64,000 bases of DNA from Methanobrevibacter sp. TMH8 (GTDB lineage Archaea; Methanobacteriota; Methanobacteria; Methanobacteriales; Methanobacteriaceae). Within the stretch, counting starts at the first letter, position 1. Every line of letters begins with the position of its first letter. The DNA is taken from positions 20,222-84,221 of the forward strand of contig NZ_JAHLZE010000007.1 in the NCBI RefSeq assembly GCF_020148105.1, written 5' to 3'. A model generated the notes under the pieces. The model saw only the letters and a program-made list of their open reading frames with translations, was not told where the DNA came from and searched no databases. The translations under genes and the position numbers were made by a program. Positions 38,544-47,958 of this stretch are shown here, piece by piece.

Positions 38544-39176
38544 CTAAACATTGAATATTTTAGCTACACCAACAATATTAGATGCATTTGTCCATTTTTC
38601 AATAGCTATCATTTCAACTGGAACACCATTTACATTCATAACTACAGTGTCATTATTGTCACTAGATAAGAATATTTGATCCCCACTAATATTACCCAGT
38701 CTTTTAATAAGAAGAACCTCTTCAGGGTCTTTAACAACAATTATATCTCCAATTTTAGGACTTTTTGTTTTTTCGATTATAACATTTTCCCCATCTTTTA
38801 AAGTTGGAACCATAGAAACACCATCAACTACGACTTCCATTGGCATTGTGTTTTCACCAAATTGAGAATTAACATTAACAGTTATATCTTTAAAGCCATA
38901 ATTTTTAGCTATTTTAGTTAAACCTTCTTTTAAAGTAGTTACATTGCTGTCTACATTATTCATTTGATCATAAGTATAATTTTCCATTTCAGTACTCATC
39001 GAACCTATGTCTTTGCCAAAAGGTACTGCAATAGGACTTACAGTAACATTTTGACCATCTAATGTAACATCAAGTCTTACAGTATCAGAGAAAGCAAAAG
39101 ATACAACAATAACACTAAGAGCTATTACTATAATCAAAGCTACGAGAATAGTTATAAATTTTCTACTTTTTTGGAT
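38544..39176 (-). CDS. Signal peptidase I-like (S26) membrane protein
   Basis: 210 residues if started at ATC (39176), 198 if at TTG (39137). The catalytic core has VDGVSMVPTLKDGENVII with the serine, and DPEEVLLIKRLGNISGD with the lysine, followed by SSDNN and VGVAKIFNV. The N-terminus is a hydrophobic helix anchoring it in the membrane. The TTG start has no binding site, while GGAGGAG (39182-39188) lies five bases before ATC, and from there the residues IQKSRKFITILVALIIVIA form a normal positively charged signal anchor. So a non-ATG start or a sequence error at this codon is suspected. Between the helix and the core is a 60-residue insert. Substrates unknown. Confidence 0.82.
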   Translation of the reverse strand: MQKSRKFITILVALIIVIALSVIVVSFAFSDTVRLDVTLDGQNVTVSPIAVPFGKDIGSMSTEMENYTYDQMNNVDSNVTTLKEGLTKIAKNYGFKDITVNVNSQFGENTMPMEVVVDGVSMVPTLKDGENVIIEKTKSPKIGDIIVVKDPEEVLLIKRLGNISGDQIFLSSDNNDTVVMNVNGVPVEMIAIEKWTNASNIVGVAKIFNV

Positions 39177-39190
39177 AAAAACTCCTCCAT

Positions 39191-39545
39191 TTTAATAAAA
39201 AATCTACAAAAAATCAATATAATAATATTTAAAAATTTTAGATATAAATTATATTGTAGATATTTTTTAGATATTAATTGTATTAAATATTTTAGATATA
39301 ATATATTTTAATATAATATAATATTTTAATATAATATATTGTGATATTAAATATTCTATATATAAAATATTCTATGTATAATAAATTATTATATATAAAT
39401 ATATTAGATATAAATATAATTTAGATTATAATATACTTAATATTTTCAAATATAATAATGTTTACTATCTTATTTAAATAAATATACAATATAGTTATTT
39501 AAATACAATATATAAATAAAAAATACATAAAATCATACATAAAGT
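39191..39545. other. Low-complexity AT-rich intergenic region
   Basis: 355 bp with runs of TATTTTAATATAATATA-type words. No gene. Confidence 0.4.
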
Positions 39546-40256
39546 TTAAATATCTTCCAATAAATCATCGTGATCCATTAAGTCCATATTCAACATTAAT
39601 TTCATAGTTTCAATATCGATTTGACCAGGAGCTGTTACATCCCCACCTGTTGCAAAAGTAATAGGTGCATTAAATTTAGACGCCATTACTCTTGTATAAC
39701 TTCCTAATTCTCCCATAGAAATAGCTATAGTATTTTCACAACGTGACATAATAGCTAAAACACTAATAGTATCTTCAAGATTTTTAGGCATAACAGCTAT
39801 TTTAGCTACATCTCCCAATGATCTTTCTTTTTTTACAATTTCAAGCAAATCATCTACAGGAGGAGTTTTTTCAAAATCATGAAAAGAAATAATAGTTTTA
39901 ACTCCTACATCTTCACATTTACCTAAAATATAATTTCTAAGACAAGAATCTGTTTGAAGCTCAATATCAATATATTCAACATATTTTAAACCACAGCAAG
40001 ATTTAAGAATATCAATTCTTTCTCTTTCACTTCCAACGAAACTACCTCCTTCATCTTTACTACGATTAGTAGCAATGATTGGAAAAGCTATCTCCCCTAT
40101 AATTTCTTTAATAGTGTTAGAATCAGCATTGACTATTCCATCTATTCTAAGTTCAAGAAGATCAGCTCCTTTTTTAATATAGTCATTAGCTGTATTAATA
40201 ATATCTTCTGTATTTTTCTGCATTATAGGAATAGCTATTTTAGTTTCTGAAATCAA
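39546..40256 (-). CDS. aroD: 3-dehydroquinate dehydratase, type I
   Basis: Third step of the shikimate pathway, converting 3-dehydroquinate to 3-dehydroshikimate by Schiff base. 236 residues in a TIM-barrel pattern. Conserved: KKGADLLELRIDGI, the catalytic His in IISFHDFEKTP, the Schiff base lysine in VAKIAVMP, and SMGELGSYTRV. The start is TTG (40256) with GAGGAAGAATA as binding site, a non-ATG start supported by spacing. Archaea make dehydroquinate by an unusual route, but this step is conventional. Confidence 0.93.
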   Translation of the reverse strand: MISETKIAIPIMQKNTEDIINTANDYIKKGADLLELRIDGIVNADSNTIKEIIGEIAFPIIATNRSKDEGGSFVGSERERIDILKSCCGLKYVEYIDIELQTDSCLRNYILGKCEDVGVKTIISFHDFEKTPPVDDLLEIVKKERSLGDVAKIAVMPKNLEDTISVLAIMSRCENTIAISMGELGSYTRVMASKFNAPITFATGGDVTAPGQIDIETMKLMLNMDLMDHDDLLEDI

Positions 40257-40796
40257 TATTCTTCCTCTTTTATAAAATGAGATATAATTAAATTATTTAT
40301 TTAATAATTTTATTTTAATTATTCTAATTATTTATTTATAATTTTAATATTTTTAATATTGGTATTTTATTCAGTATTATTATTTTAATTTACAATAATT
40401 TACTAAATTTTCTATAAAAAATAAAATATATTTTTCTTATATAATTAATTTTGCTATTTAATTCTCTGAGGTTTCAACTTAAGAAATTTTAGTAAAATTA
40501 CTTTGTGTTAAAGTTTCTGAATCTAGATATGAAATTAATATTAAATCAATTAGTATTTAAATAACAATTAATAAATATTATACTATTATAAATATTATAT
40601 CATTATATTAATTAAAATAAAATTATTAAAAAATAAATTATAAAAATATAATTATTGAAATATAATTATAATGAAATATAATTATAAAAAATTTATTAAA
40701 AATTAATAAAAATTAATGAAAAATAAATTATTGAAATAGAATATTAAAAAATATAATTATATGTTTTATATATTGAAAAGATAGTTTGGTGTTAAA
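40257..40796. other. Divergent promoter region
   Basis: 540 bp between aroD and the gene at 40797. A patch at 40455-40535 is less AT-rich than the rest, with the palindrome AATTTTAGTAAAATT. It might be a small RNA, but there is no further support. Confidence 0.35.
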
Positions 40797-41522
40797 TTGA
40801 AGGTAACAGCTATTGGGGCAGATATATCTATTAATGATGTTTCTTGTAGTTATTCACTCACAAATAGTATTGAAAGAGATATTTCAAAACTAGTAGATAA
40901 AGGTGCTCATAGTGCAGCTTTAACCAATATCACTGGTGATGATATAGTAATATCAGCTTTTGTAGAAGATGAATTACTTGAAGATATTAATCAAGAAATT
41001 GTGAATATTTTAAGGAATAATGCTGAAGACATCGGTGATGTAGGTGGAATATCATCTAATCCAGAAACTGCTGGAGAAGGAATTTCTTATGCAGAAGCAA
41101 AAATCAGACAAGACAGATATCCTGATGCAATAATAATTGCTTTTGATACATATGGAGGAGAAAGTTTTGTAGAAGATGTAGCTAACTCTTGCATTGATGC
41201 AGGTAGTGGAATGCCAGGGCTTACTGATGTTTGTAATAAATTAGGTGGAAAGCAAAGAAAAATCCCTGGTGTAGGTTATGTTTCAAATGATACCGATGAT
41301 CCAGTTATAGTAGCTACTATTGAAAATATTGAGTCTGTAGGTGTAGTTGCTAGTGCTATGATTGGTGCAGCATGTGGAAATAAAAATACATATCTTGTGG
41401 AAAGAGGAACACCAGCTAATGTAATACCTGGAAGTGTAATTTTTTCAGCTACAGCTTTTATGAATGGCAATGTTATTGATTTAGCAGTTCCTTTCCAAGA
41501 AAGAACAAGAATTTTAAGATAA
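40797..41522 (+). CDS. Archaeal protein of unknown function
   Basis: 241 residues. It opens with KVTAIGADISINDVSCSYSLT and has GYVSNDTDDPVIVATIENI, AGSGMPGLTD, and GTPANVIPGSVIFSATAFMNGN. The fold looks alpha/beta and glycine-rich, as in methanogen-conserved proteins, but I cannot name it. The start is TTG (40797), with GGTGTTAAA as binding site. It may head an operon with sucD (gap 95 bases) and hmgA. Confidence 0.7.
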   Translation: MKVTAIGADISINDVSCSYSLTNSIERDISKLVDKGAHSAALTNITGDDIVISAFVEDELLEDINQEIVNILRNNAEDIGDVGGISSNPETAGEGISYAEAKIRQDRYPDAIIIAFDTYGGESFVEDVANSCIDAGSGMPGLTDVCNKLGGKQRKIPGVGYVSNDTDDPVIVATIENIESVGVVASAMIGAACGNKNTYLVERGTPANVIPGSVIFSATAFMNGNVIDLAVPFQERTRILR

Positions 41523-41617
41523 TTAATTTAAAATAATTAATAAAAATAACTAATATAATTAATCCGTGAATAAAAAATAAATTATTGAAATTATAAATAA
41601 GGGCAATGAGGGTAAAA

Positions 41618-42475
41618 ATGATTCTATTAAATGAAAATACAAAATGTTTAGTTCAAGGAATCACTGGAAAACAAGGTTCTTTTCATACAGAACAAATGCT
41701 TCAATATAATACTAATATTGTAGCTGGTGTAACTCCTGGAAAAGGTGGGCAAGAATTTCAAGGAGTTCCAATATTTGATTCAATAGAAGAAGCTAAGGAA
41801 AATACTGATGTAAATGCTTCTATAATATTTGTTCCAGCACCTTATGCAAAGGATGCTGCATTCGAATCTATAAAACATTTAGATCTTGTTGTGATAATCA
41901 CTGAACATATACCAGTTCACGATTCTATGGAAATAATGGCATATGCAAAAAAGAAGAATGTTATTGTTATTGGACCTAATACTCCTGGATTAATATCTCC
42001 AAAAGCTGGAAAAATGGGAATAATGCCTACGCATATTTTTTCAGAAGGTAATGTTGGAGTTATTTCTAGAAGTGGAACTTTAACATATGAAGTAGCTAGT
42101 CAGCTAACAAGAGCAGGAATAGGTCAAAGCACTTGTATTGGTATTGGTGGAGACCCTGTAATAGGCACAGACTATTCTACAATTCTACAAAAATTCGAAG
42201 ACGATCCAGAAACCGAAAAAATCGTGCTGATTGGAGAAATTGGTGGAAATGCAGAAGAAAAAGCTGCAGAATATATTAAAGAAAATATCTCTAAACCAGT
42301 TGTTTCCTATATTGCAGGAATTACAGCTCCTCCTGGAAAAAGAATGGGTCATGCAGGAGCTATTATTGAAGGAAGTGCAGGAACAGCTGAAAGTAAAATG
42401 CAAGCTCTTGAACAAGCTGGTGTTAATGTAGCTAAAAAACCTTCAGATATAGTTGAATTAATTAAAGATTTATAA
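41618..42475 (+). CDS. sucD: Succinyl-CoA synthetase (ADP-forming), alpha subunit
   Basis: Forms succinyl-CoA from succinate, CoA and ATP; in methanogens part of the incomplete reductive TCA route. 285 residues with a CoA-binding Rossmann domain ([24 protein letters not shown]), [20 protein letters not shown] and the phosphohistidine loop in [11 protein letters not shown] (His246 of the full-length form by alignment). An ATG at 41606 adds four residues, but GAGGGTAAAA precedes the ATG at 41618. The beta subunit sucC is not in this window. HmgA follows after 28 bases. Confidence 0.95.
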   Translation: MILLNENTKCLVQGITGKQGSFHTEQMLQYNTNIVAGVTPGKGGQEFQGVPIFDSIEEAKENTDVNASIIFVPAPYAKDAAFESIKHLDLVVIITEHIPVHDSMEIMAYAKKKNVIVIGPNTPGLISPKAGKMGIMPTHIFSEGNVGVISRSGTLTYEVASQLTRAGIGQSTCIGIGGDPVIGTDYSTILQKFEDDPETEKIVLIGEIGGNAEEKAAEYIKENISKPVVSYIAGITAPPGKRMGHAGAIIEGSAGTAESKMQALEQAGVNVAKKPSDIVELIKDL

Positions 42476-42503
42476 TCATATTTTAAATACTGTCTGTGAA
42501 AAA

Positions 42504-43724
42504 ATGGAACCTAATAATATCATCCAAAAACTCAAAAATGGTGAAATAAAGCTTTATGAAGTTGAAAAACATACTTCATCAGTTGAAGAAGCTATAGACA
42601 CAAGAAGAAGGTTTATTGAAGAAATTTCTAATACAAATCTTGATACAATAGCTAAATACTCTCTTGATATGGAATCAGCTGGGAAAAAAAATATTGAAAA
42701 TCCTATTGGAACTATTCAAATCCCAATTGGAGTAGCTGGTCCTTTAAAAATCAATGGAGAGTATATTAAAAATAGTGATACTAATAATAATGAATTTTAT
42801 GTTCCATTAGCTACTTCTGAAGGAGCCCTTGTAGCTTCAGTAAATAGAGGTTGTTCAACAATAACCGAAGCAGGAGGAGTAAACACCAGAGTCATTGATG
42901 ATAAAATGACTAGAGCTCCTGTTATCAAAGCAAAATCAGCTTCAGAAACTGTAAAAATCAAACAATGGTTTGAAAATAACTTCCAAAACTTAAAAGAAAT
43001 AGCTGAAACAACAACAAGCCATGGAAAATTGATAAAAATTGATCCAATTCTCATTGTAGGAAATTATGTTTATCCTCGTTTTGTTTATTCTACTGGAGAT
43101 AGTATGGGTATGAACATGGTAACCATAGCTACTGAGAAGGTTCTTGAACTTTTATTAGATGAATGTGAAGCTCAAATAATTGCACTCAGTGGTAATGTCT
43201 GTGTTGATAAAAAACCATCTTCAATTAATTTAGTTGAAGGTAGAGGAAAAACTGTGGTAGCTGATATAGTTATTCCTGCAGAAATAGTGAAAAATAAGTT
43301 AAAAACCACAGCAGAAGCAATTGTAGAGGTTAATGTAGCAAAAAATCTCCTTGGTTCAGCTGCAAGTGGAAGTATGGGTTTTAATGCGCATTATGCAAAT
43401 ATGATTGGAGCTATATTTTTAGCTACTGGCCAAGATGTTGCCCATGTCGTTGAAGGATCTCTTGGAATCACTACTGCAGAAGATAGAGATGGGGATTTAT
43501 ATTTCTCTGTATCCATGCCCGATTTACCAATAGCTACTGTTGGTGGAGGAACAAGTCTTAAAACAGCACAAGAATCTCTTGAAATTTTAGGAGTAGTAGG
43601 TTCTGGAAAAGCTAAAAAATTTGCAGAAATAGTAATAGCTACTGTTTTAGCTGGAGAATTATCATTGATTGGAGCATTAGCTGCTGGACATTTAGCTAGA
43701 GCTCATCAACAATTAGGGAGATAA
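42504..43724 (+). CDS. hmgA: HMG-CoA reductase, class I
   Basis: Reduces HMG-CoA to mevalonate with NADPH, the committed step of archaeal isoprenoid lipid synthesis. 406 residues. Catalytic features: glutamate in LATSEGALVASVNRG, lysine in SGNVCVDKKPS, aspartate in VYSTGDSMGMN, and histidine in LAAGHLARAHQQL. VGGGTSLKTAQESL is the cofactor region. The start ATG is 28 bases after sucD, so co-transcription with it is likely. Soluble, without a membrane domain, as in archaea. Confidence 0.97.
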   Translation: MEPNNIIQKLKNGEIKLYEVEKHTSSVEEAIDTRRRFIEEISNTNLDTIAKYSLDMESAGKKNIENPIGTIQIPIGVAGPLKINGEYIKNSDTNNNEFYVPLATSEGALVASVNRGCSTITEAGGVNTRVIDDKMTRAPVIKAKSASETVKIKQWFENNFQNLKEIAETTTSHGKLIKIDPILIVGNYVYPRFVYSTGDSMGMNMVTIATEKVLELLLDECEAQIIALSGNVCVDKKPSSINLVEGRGKTVVADIVIPAEIVKNKLKTTAEAIVEVNVAKNLLGSAASGSMGFNAHYANMIGAIFLATGQDVAHVVEGSLGITTAEDRDGDLYFSVSMPDLPIATVGGGTSLKTAQESLEILGVVGSGKAKKFAEIVIATVLAGELSLIGALAAGHLARAHQQLGR

Positions 43725-43970
43725 TTTTAATAATAAATAATTTATTAAACTAATAAAATTTTTAAAATCATTAAAAAATTATATTAAAAAATATCTTAAA
43801 AATTATATTGTATATTCTATTGTATATTGTATAATCTATTAGATACAAATTTAGTAAACAAGATTTATATAAATTTAAATAATTATGATAAAATTATACA
43901 TTGAAAAATAAAATTCCTCAATTAACTTTATACAAAAATACTTACAAAAACACTATTTGAGTTGTTATTT

Positions 43971-44198
43971 ATGGATTTAGAAGAATTCGATAATCTTGAA
44001 ATAGAATTACCAGAACTTGAATATCCAGAATTAGAGTTGGAAACTGATGATATAAAGTTAATATTAACTTTAAAGAAAGATTATTCTAAAATAGAAAATA
44101 TTGAAGAGAGAAAAAAAGAATTCATCAAAAATATGAAAGATTTCATAGATGAATTTGCAGCTAATCCTGAATTTGATGAATTGATGAAATACTACTAA
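43971..44198 (+). CDS. Small acidic protein of unknown function
   Basis: 75 residues. Very acidic N-terminal third (DLEEFDNLEIELPELEYPEL) followed by a helical part (IEERKKEFIKNMKDFIDEF). An upstream TTG adds three residues without a binding site, so the ATG is preferred. It sits between hmgA and a Fic protein, both on the same strand. It could be an accessory of either, but no family is recognised. Confidence 0.55.
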   Translation: MDLEEFDNLEIELPELEYPELELETDDIKLILTLKKDYSKIENIEERKKEFIKNMKDFIDEFAANPEFDELMKYY

Positions 44199-44357
44199 AA
44201 TCAGAATATTAGAAAATAATAGATAAATAAAAATTAAAAAATTATATAAAATTACATAAAATAAATAAGTTGTAAATCTATATAAAAATTAAATAAAATT
44301 AATAGAAAATCATTGATGAATGAAAAAATTCTTAATTGAAATAAGGACTGTGTTTGA

Positions 44358-45110
44358 ATGACAGATAAATACAAAGTTCTAATTGAAAAAAAAAATTTAC
44401 TTAAAAATAATATACATCTACTAAGTAAAGAAATCTTAGAAAATTATACTACTGATTTTAATATCAATTTTACTCACGATTCAACAGCTATTGAAGGAAA
44501 TACTTTAACTTTAAAAGAAACTAAACTTTTACTTGAAGATAAAATCTCTGTAGGTTCAAAAGATTTAAGAGAAGTATATGAAATAGTTAATCATGAAAAA
44601 GCTTGGAATTATGTTAAAACACTTATTAAAAAAGGGAAAAATTTAGATGAAACAATAATAAAAGAAATTCACAGAATTCTAATGGAAAATATTATGGAAG
44701 GTGGAGAATATAGAGATATTGATGTTAGAATAACTGGTGCAAAGCATTCCCCACCAAGTCCAATTATTGCAAAAATTGAATTAAATGAATTCTTTAAAAA
44801 ATTAAAAAATAATGATTTCAATGAAATAGCATATTCAGCATACACTCATGCCGAATTTGTTAGAATACATCCTTTTACTGATGGTAATGGTAGAATATCA
44901 AGAATTATAATGAATTATCAATTAGTTAAAAATGATTTTTTACCAATATCAATTAAAACGAAAGATAAAAACAATTATTATGATGCTTTAGAAGAATATG
45001 GTATTAATAATAATTTAAATCCATTTATTAAAATGATTTATGAATTAGAAGAAGAACAACTTGATTTTTATTTAAATGCAATAAAATTAAGAAAAAATAA
45101 AGATTTATAA
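44358..45110 (+). CDS. Fic family protein (AMP-transferase-like), class II
   Basis: 250 residues. The Fic motif HPFTDGNGRISR begins at His171 and has all core residues. An N-terminal inhibitory helix motif SxxxEGN (Ser42 to Asn48 as STAIEGN) marks class II, in which activity is held in check by the protein itself. Fic proteins transfer AMP or other groups to target protein hydroxyls. The target is unknown. It lacks an added DNA-binding domain, ending with a short helical tail. The small protein at 43971 lies upstream and a small winged-helix candidate is convergent at 45147. Confidence 0.9.
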   Translation: MTDKYKVLIEKKNLLKNNIHLLSKEILENYTTDFNINFTHDSTAIEGNTLTLKETKLLLEDKISVGSKDLREVYEIVNHEKAWNYVKTLIKKGKNLDETIIKEIHRILMENIMEGGEYRDIDVRITGAKHSPPSPIIAKIELNEFFKKLKNNDFNEIAYSAYTHAEFVRIHPFTDGNGRISRIIMNYQLVKNDFLPISIKTKDKNNYYDALEEYGINNNLNPFIKMIYELEEEQLDFYLNAIKLRKNKDL

Positions 45111-45146
45111 TTTCATTCTATCCATAATTCTATTCATTTTAATTGA

Positions 45147-45329
45147 TTATATTTGTTTTATTAATTTATCATAACAAGGGCCGAATTCTATATAGCTATA
45201 TAATATTAAATTTCTAATACCATTAACAGCTTCAAATTTGCTTAAACCTGTGATTTTCATAAGATTTTCCAACTCACAATTACTTTCTTTTAAGCTGTGT
45301 AGTATTTTCTGCTCATTTTCCATCATCAT
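45147..45329 (-). CDS. Possible small winged-helix DNA-binding protein
   Basis: 60 residues, with NEQKILHSLKESNCELENLM and ITGLSKFEAVNGIRNLILYS, resembling a winged-helix pair of helices. Three ATGs in a row make the start unclear. No strong ribosome binding site. It converges with the Fic gene. Could be a real regulator or a chance frame. Confidence 0.45.
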   Translation of the reverse strand: MMMENEQKILHSLKESNCELENLMKITGLSKFEAVNGIRNLILYSYIEFGPCYDKLIKQI

Positions 45330-45570
45330 AATAATTTATTATCATTAAGCACCTATTTATCTTTTTTCTTTTTAATTATAAAATTTTAATATTTTTATGA
45401 TTATAATTAAATTGTTTAAATACTTATAGAATTCATGGTAAAATTAGTTTAAAAATTGCTAAAATGATTCCTATTGGAAATATTTAGATAATAATAAAGA
45501 TCATTATTTCAATATTCATTTTGAAGATATTGAGGATAAATATATACTTATTTATTTTAAAAAAAGAAAA

Positions 45571-45595
45571 GAGGATAAAAAATCATATTATCCTC
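45571..45595 (-). terminator. Terminator hairpin behind an adhesin gene
   Basis: Arms GAGGATAA and TTATCCTC around a 9-base loop, followed on the minus strand by TTTTCTTTTTTTT. It lies 15 bases past the adhesin stop. The same GGATA stem family occurs behind the two other adhesin genes (59407, 62719). Confidence 0.75.
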
Positions 45596-45609
45596 AAAAT
45601 ATTTTTATA

Positions 45610-47958
45610 TTATTGTTTTTTTCTTATTACCATTCCTAAACAACTTAACAATACTAACACTAGTAAGTTTATTGGTATTCCTGTAGATTTCATAGTGGCT
45701 TTAACATTATAATCTGAATTGTCTTTGTCATTATTATTGTCATTATTATCTGAATTGTTTTTATCATTGTCGTTATTATCTAGATTATCTTGGATTGTTA
45801 AAATACCAATACCTTCACTAGGATTATGAAGTTTATCGCCTAAAAATATTGCAGTAACTTGAAAAGTTCCAGTGTTCTCTGGTATATAATCTAAAGTAGC
45901 TATTCCTTCTTGATTAGTTATAGCGTCTCCAATGTATTTACCAGCTATATAAAAGCTAACTTTTTTATCAGCCAATGGCTTACCATTTTGATCAACGAGC
46001 TTAGCTACCAATCTAACTTTTTTACCTTTTTCAGCAGTTATATCATCAACAGTGATTATAACACTACTTTTTATAGCATTAAATTCGAATGATACAAATT
46101 CTTGATCAAGTGAAGCATTACTTGATTGTAAACCAACATTTTGGATTTTGAACTGAGTAATGAAAAGATCATCACGACTACTACTGAAATTTAAGCCATT
46201 AAAAGTACCATTAATCACAAAGTAAGGCATTTTTTCTACGCCTTCATTAGTGAGAGTAGTATTCAAGACCAATAATACAAAATTAAGAGTATCACCAACT
46301 CGAACAATAGCAAAATTATTAAGATTAGTAATATTCAAGATATAATGGTTATTAGTATCAAAACCAGAAATCATACTAACTGCATCATTAAGCCCCCACC
46401 AATTATAATCAAAACTGCTACCAGCATCAGTAGTTGCAAAAAGCAAACCAAGCTCAACAGCCAAAATACGATTATAATTAACAGTCATATTGACAAAACT
46501 AGGACTGAACTCATCAATACTAATACCCATACTACTAGTATTAATAGTATTACTAACAATATGAATATTACTCAAAGTAGCATCATCTAATTCAAAGTAT
46601 AAACCAACACTACTAGTAAAAGTATTATTGAACAAAGATAAACCACTAAACTCATTTAGACAATATATATGCATAGCATACAAACCATCAATACAAGTAA
46701 TATTATTCCAAAGAAAACTTATACTATTAGTACTATTAGATGCATTTAAAAAAACACCATTCTCCATTGCTATAATATCATTATTAACAACGGTTATGGT
46801 ATTATTACTATCATAAACAGATAAAAGAACACCATAAACCATTCCAGTAATCATATTATTAGAAATAACAATAGTATTGTTACTACTAAATGAACTTAAG
46901 TAAATACCAGAACGATTTAATCCTGTAATGTTGTTGTTAGTAATAGTTATATTGTTGTTACTATACTCTGCATCTACATAAATACCTCCTGTATCACCAC
47001 TAGTCGCTAATGTTGTGAAATTATTGTTGATAATAGTTACATTGCTGTTAGACTCCCTTAAGCCCAAATAAAGACTATCAGTTGTGGATGATGTAACGTC
47101 ATTATTAGTAATGGAAAGAGAATTATTATTATGGTTAGTCCTAGAATCAAAAATGTAAATACCATGTCCTTGTGCTCTGATCTTATTGTTAGTAGCAGTT
47201 AGAGTATTGTTAGCATGGCCTGAATATAAGTAAAAACCACGTCTTGATGACCCTGTAATATCATTATTAGTAAGCATAATGATGTTGTGGCCATATTGTC
47301 CATCGAAATCAACACCATCATTTGCTCCTGTAATATTGTTGTTTTCAATAAGTATTGAATTATTACAATATTGAACATCTATACGTAGACCATCACCACT
47401 TCCAGTATTAGCTAAAATATTATTATTTTTTATAGAAACACCAACAGTAGAATTACGTGAATAGATATAAACTGCACCACGATAATTAGTACCAATAGAA
47501 GAAATTATAGTATTATTTTCTATTGATATACCTGATAAATCACCATCTCCCTCAACGTCAACACTAATACCACTTGTACTAATATTACAACCTATAATAG
47601 ATAATTTACCAGTATTTGACATCATAGCTGTTTGATATCCACTAATTGTTAAATTAATAAACTTAACATTCTGACTAGTGATATTAAATAAAGTACCAGT
47701 TCCAGAAATTCGAACATTATTCTTATTTTTACCAATTATGGTGGCATTACGACTAATATTGATCTGATCAAAGTTATAATCCCCCTCATCAAGATTAATC
47801 ACCAAATCAGAATCATTATCATTGTAAATAATATCCTGAACATCAGTAGTAGAACTAGAATTATTCAAATTATAAGTTCCAGCACTAACACTTGACAAAC
47901 TAAACAATAACAAAAAAGACATTAAAATCAAAAATGTTGCAACACATTTATGCTTCAT
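45610..47958 (-). CDS. Adhesin-like surface protein with beta-helix and C-terminal sorting-like signal
   Basis: 782 residues. Signal peptide (KHKCVATFLILMSFLLLFSLS) and a beta-helix of about 500 residues with N-rich rungs (NNNITGxxxGIY). Near 640-730 an Ig-like domain (ITAEKGKKVRLVAKLVDQNG, VSFYIAGKYIG, TATLDYIPENTGTF) follows, then an Asp/Asn linker (about 735-760) and the end MKSTGIPINLLVLVLLSCLG with basic tail MVIRKKQ. The end resembles a sorting signal (motif, hydrophobic stretch, basic end) shared with the adhesin at 62756. The ATG at 47958 is taken; a TTG two codons upstream is less likely. A C8 run lies 13-20 bases upstream. Confidence 0.88.
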   Translation of the reverse strand: MKHKCVATFLILMSFLLLFSLSSVSAGTYNLNNSSSTTDVQDIIYNDNDSDLVINLDEGDYNFDQINISRNATIIGKNKNNVRISGTGTLFNITSQNVKFINLTISGYQTAMMSNTGKLSIIGCNISTSGISVDVEGDGDLSGISIENNTIISSIGTNYRGAVYIYSRNSTVGVSIKNNNILANTGSGDGLRIDVQYCNNSILIENNNITGANDGVDFDGQYGHNIIMLTNNDITGSSRRGFYLYSGHANNTLTATNNKIRAQGHGIYIFDSRTNHNNNSLSITNNDVTSSTTDSLYLGLRESNSNVTIINNNFTTLATSGDTGGIYVDAEYSNNNITITNNNITGLNRSGIYLSSFSSNNTIVISNNMITGMVYGVLLSVYDSNNTITVVNNDIIAMENGVFLNASNSTNSISFLWNNITCIDGLYAMHIYCLNEFSGLSLFNNTFTSSVGLYFELDDATLSNIHIVSNTINTSSMGISIDEFSPSFVNMTVNYNRILAVELGLLFATTDAGSSFDYNWWGLNDAVSMISGFDTNNHYILNITNLNNFAIVRVGDTLNFVLLVLNTTLTNEGVEKMPYFVINGTFNGLNFSSSRDDLFITQFKIQNVGLQSSNASLDQEFVSFEFNAIKSSVIITVDDITAEKGKKVRLVAKLVDQNGKPLADKKVSFYIAGKYIGDAITNQEGIATLDYIPENTGTFQVTAIFLGDKLHNPSEGIGILTIQDNLDNNDNDKNNSDNNDNNNDKDNSDYNVKATMKSTGIPINLLVLVLLSCLGMVIRKKQ

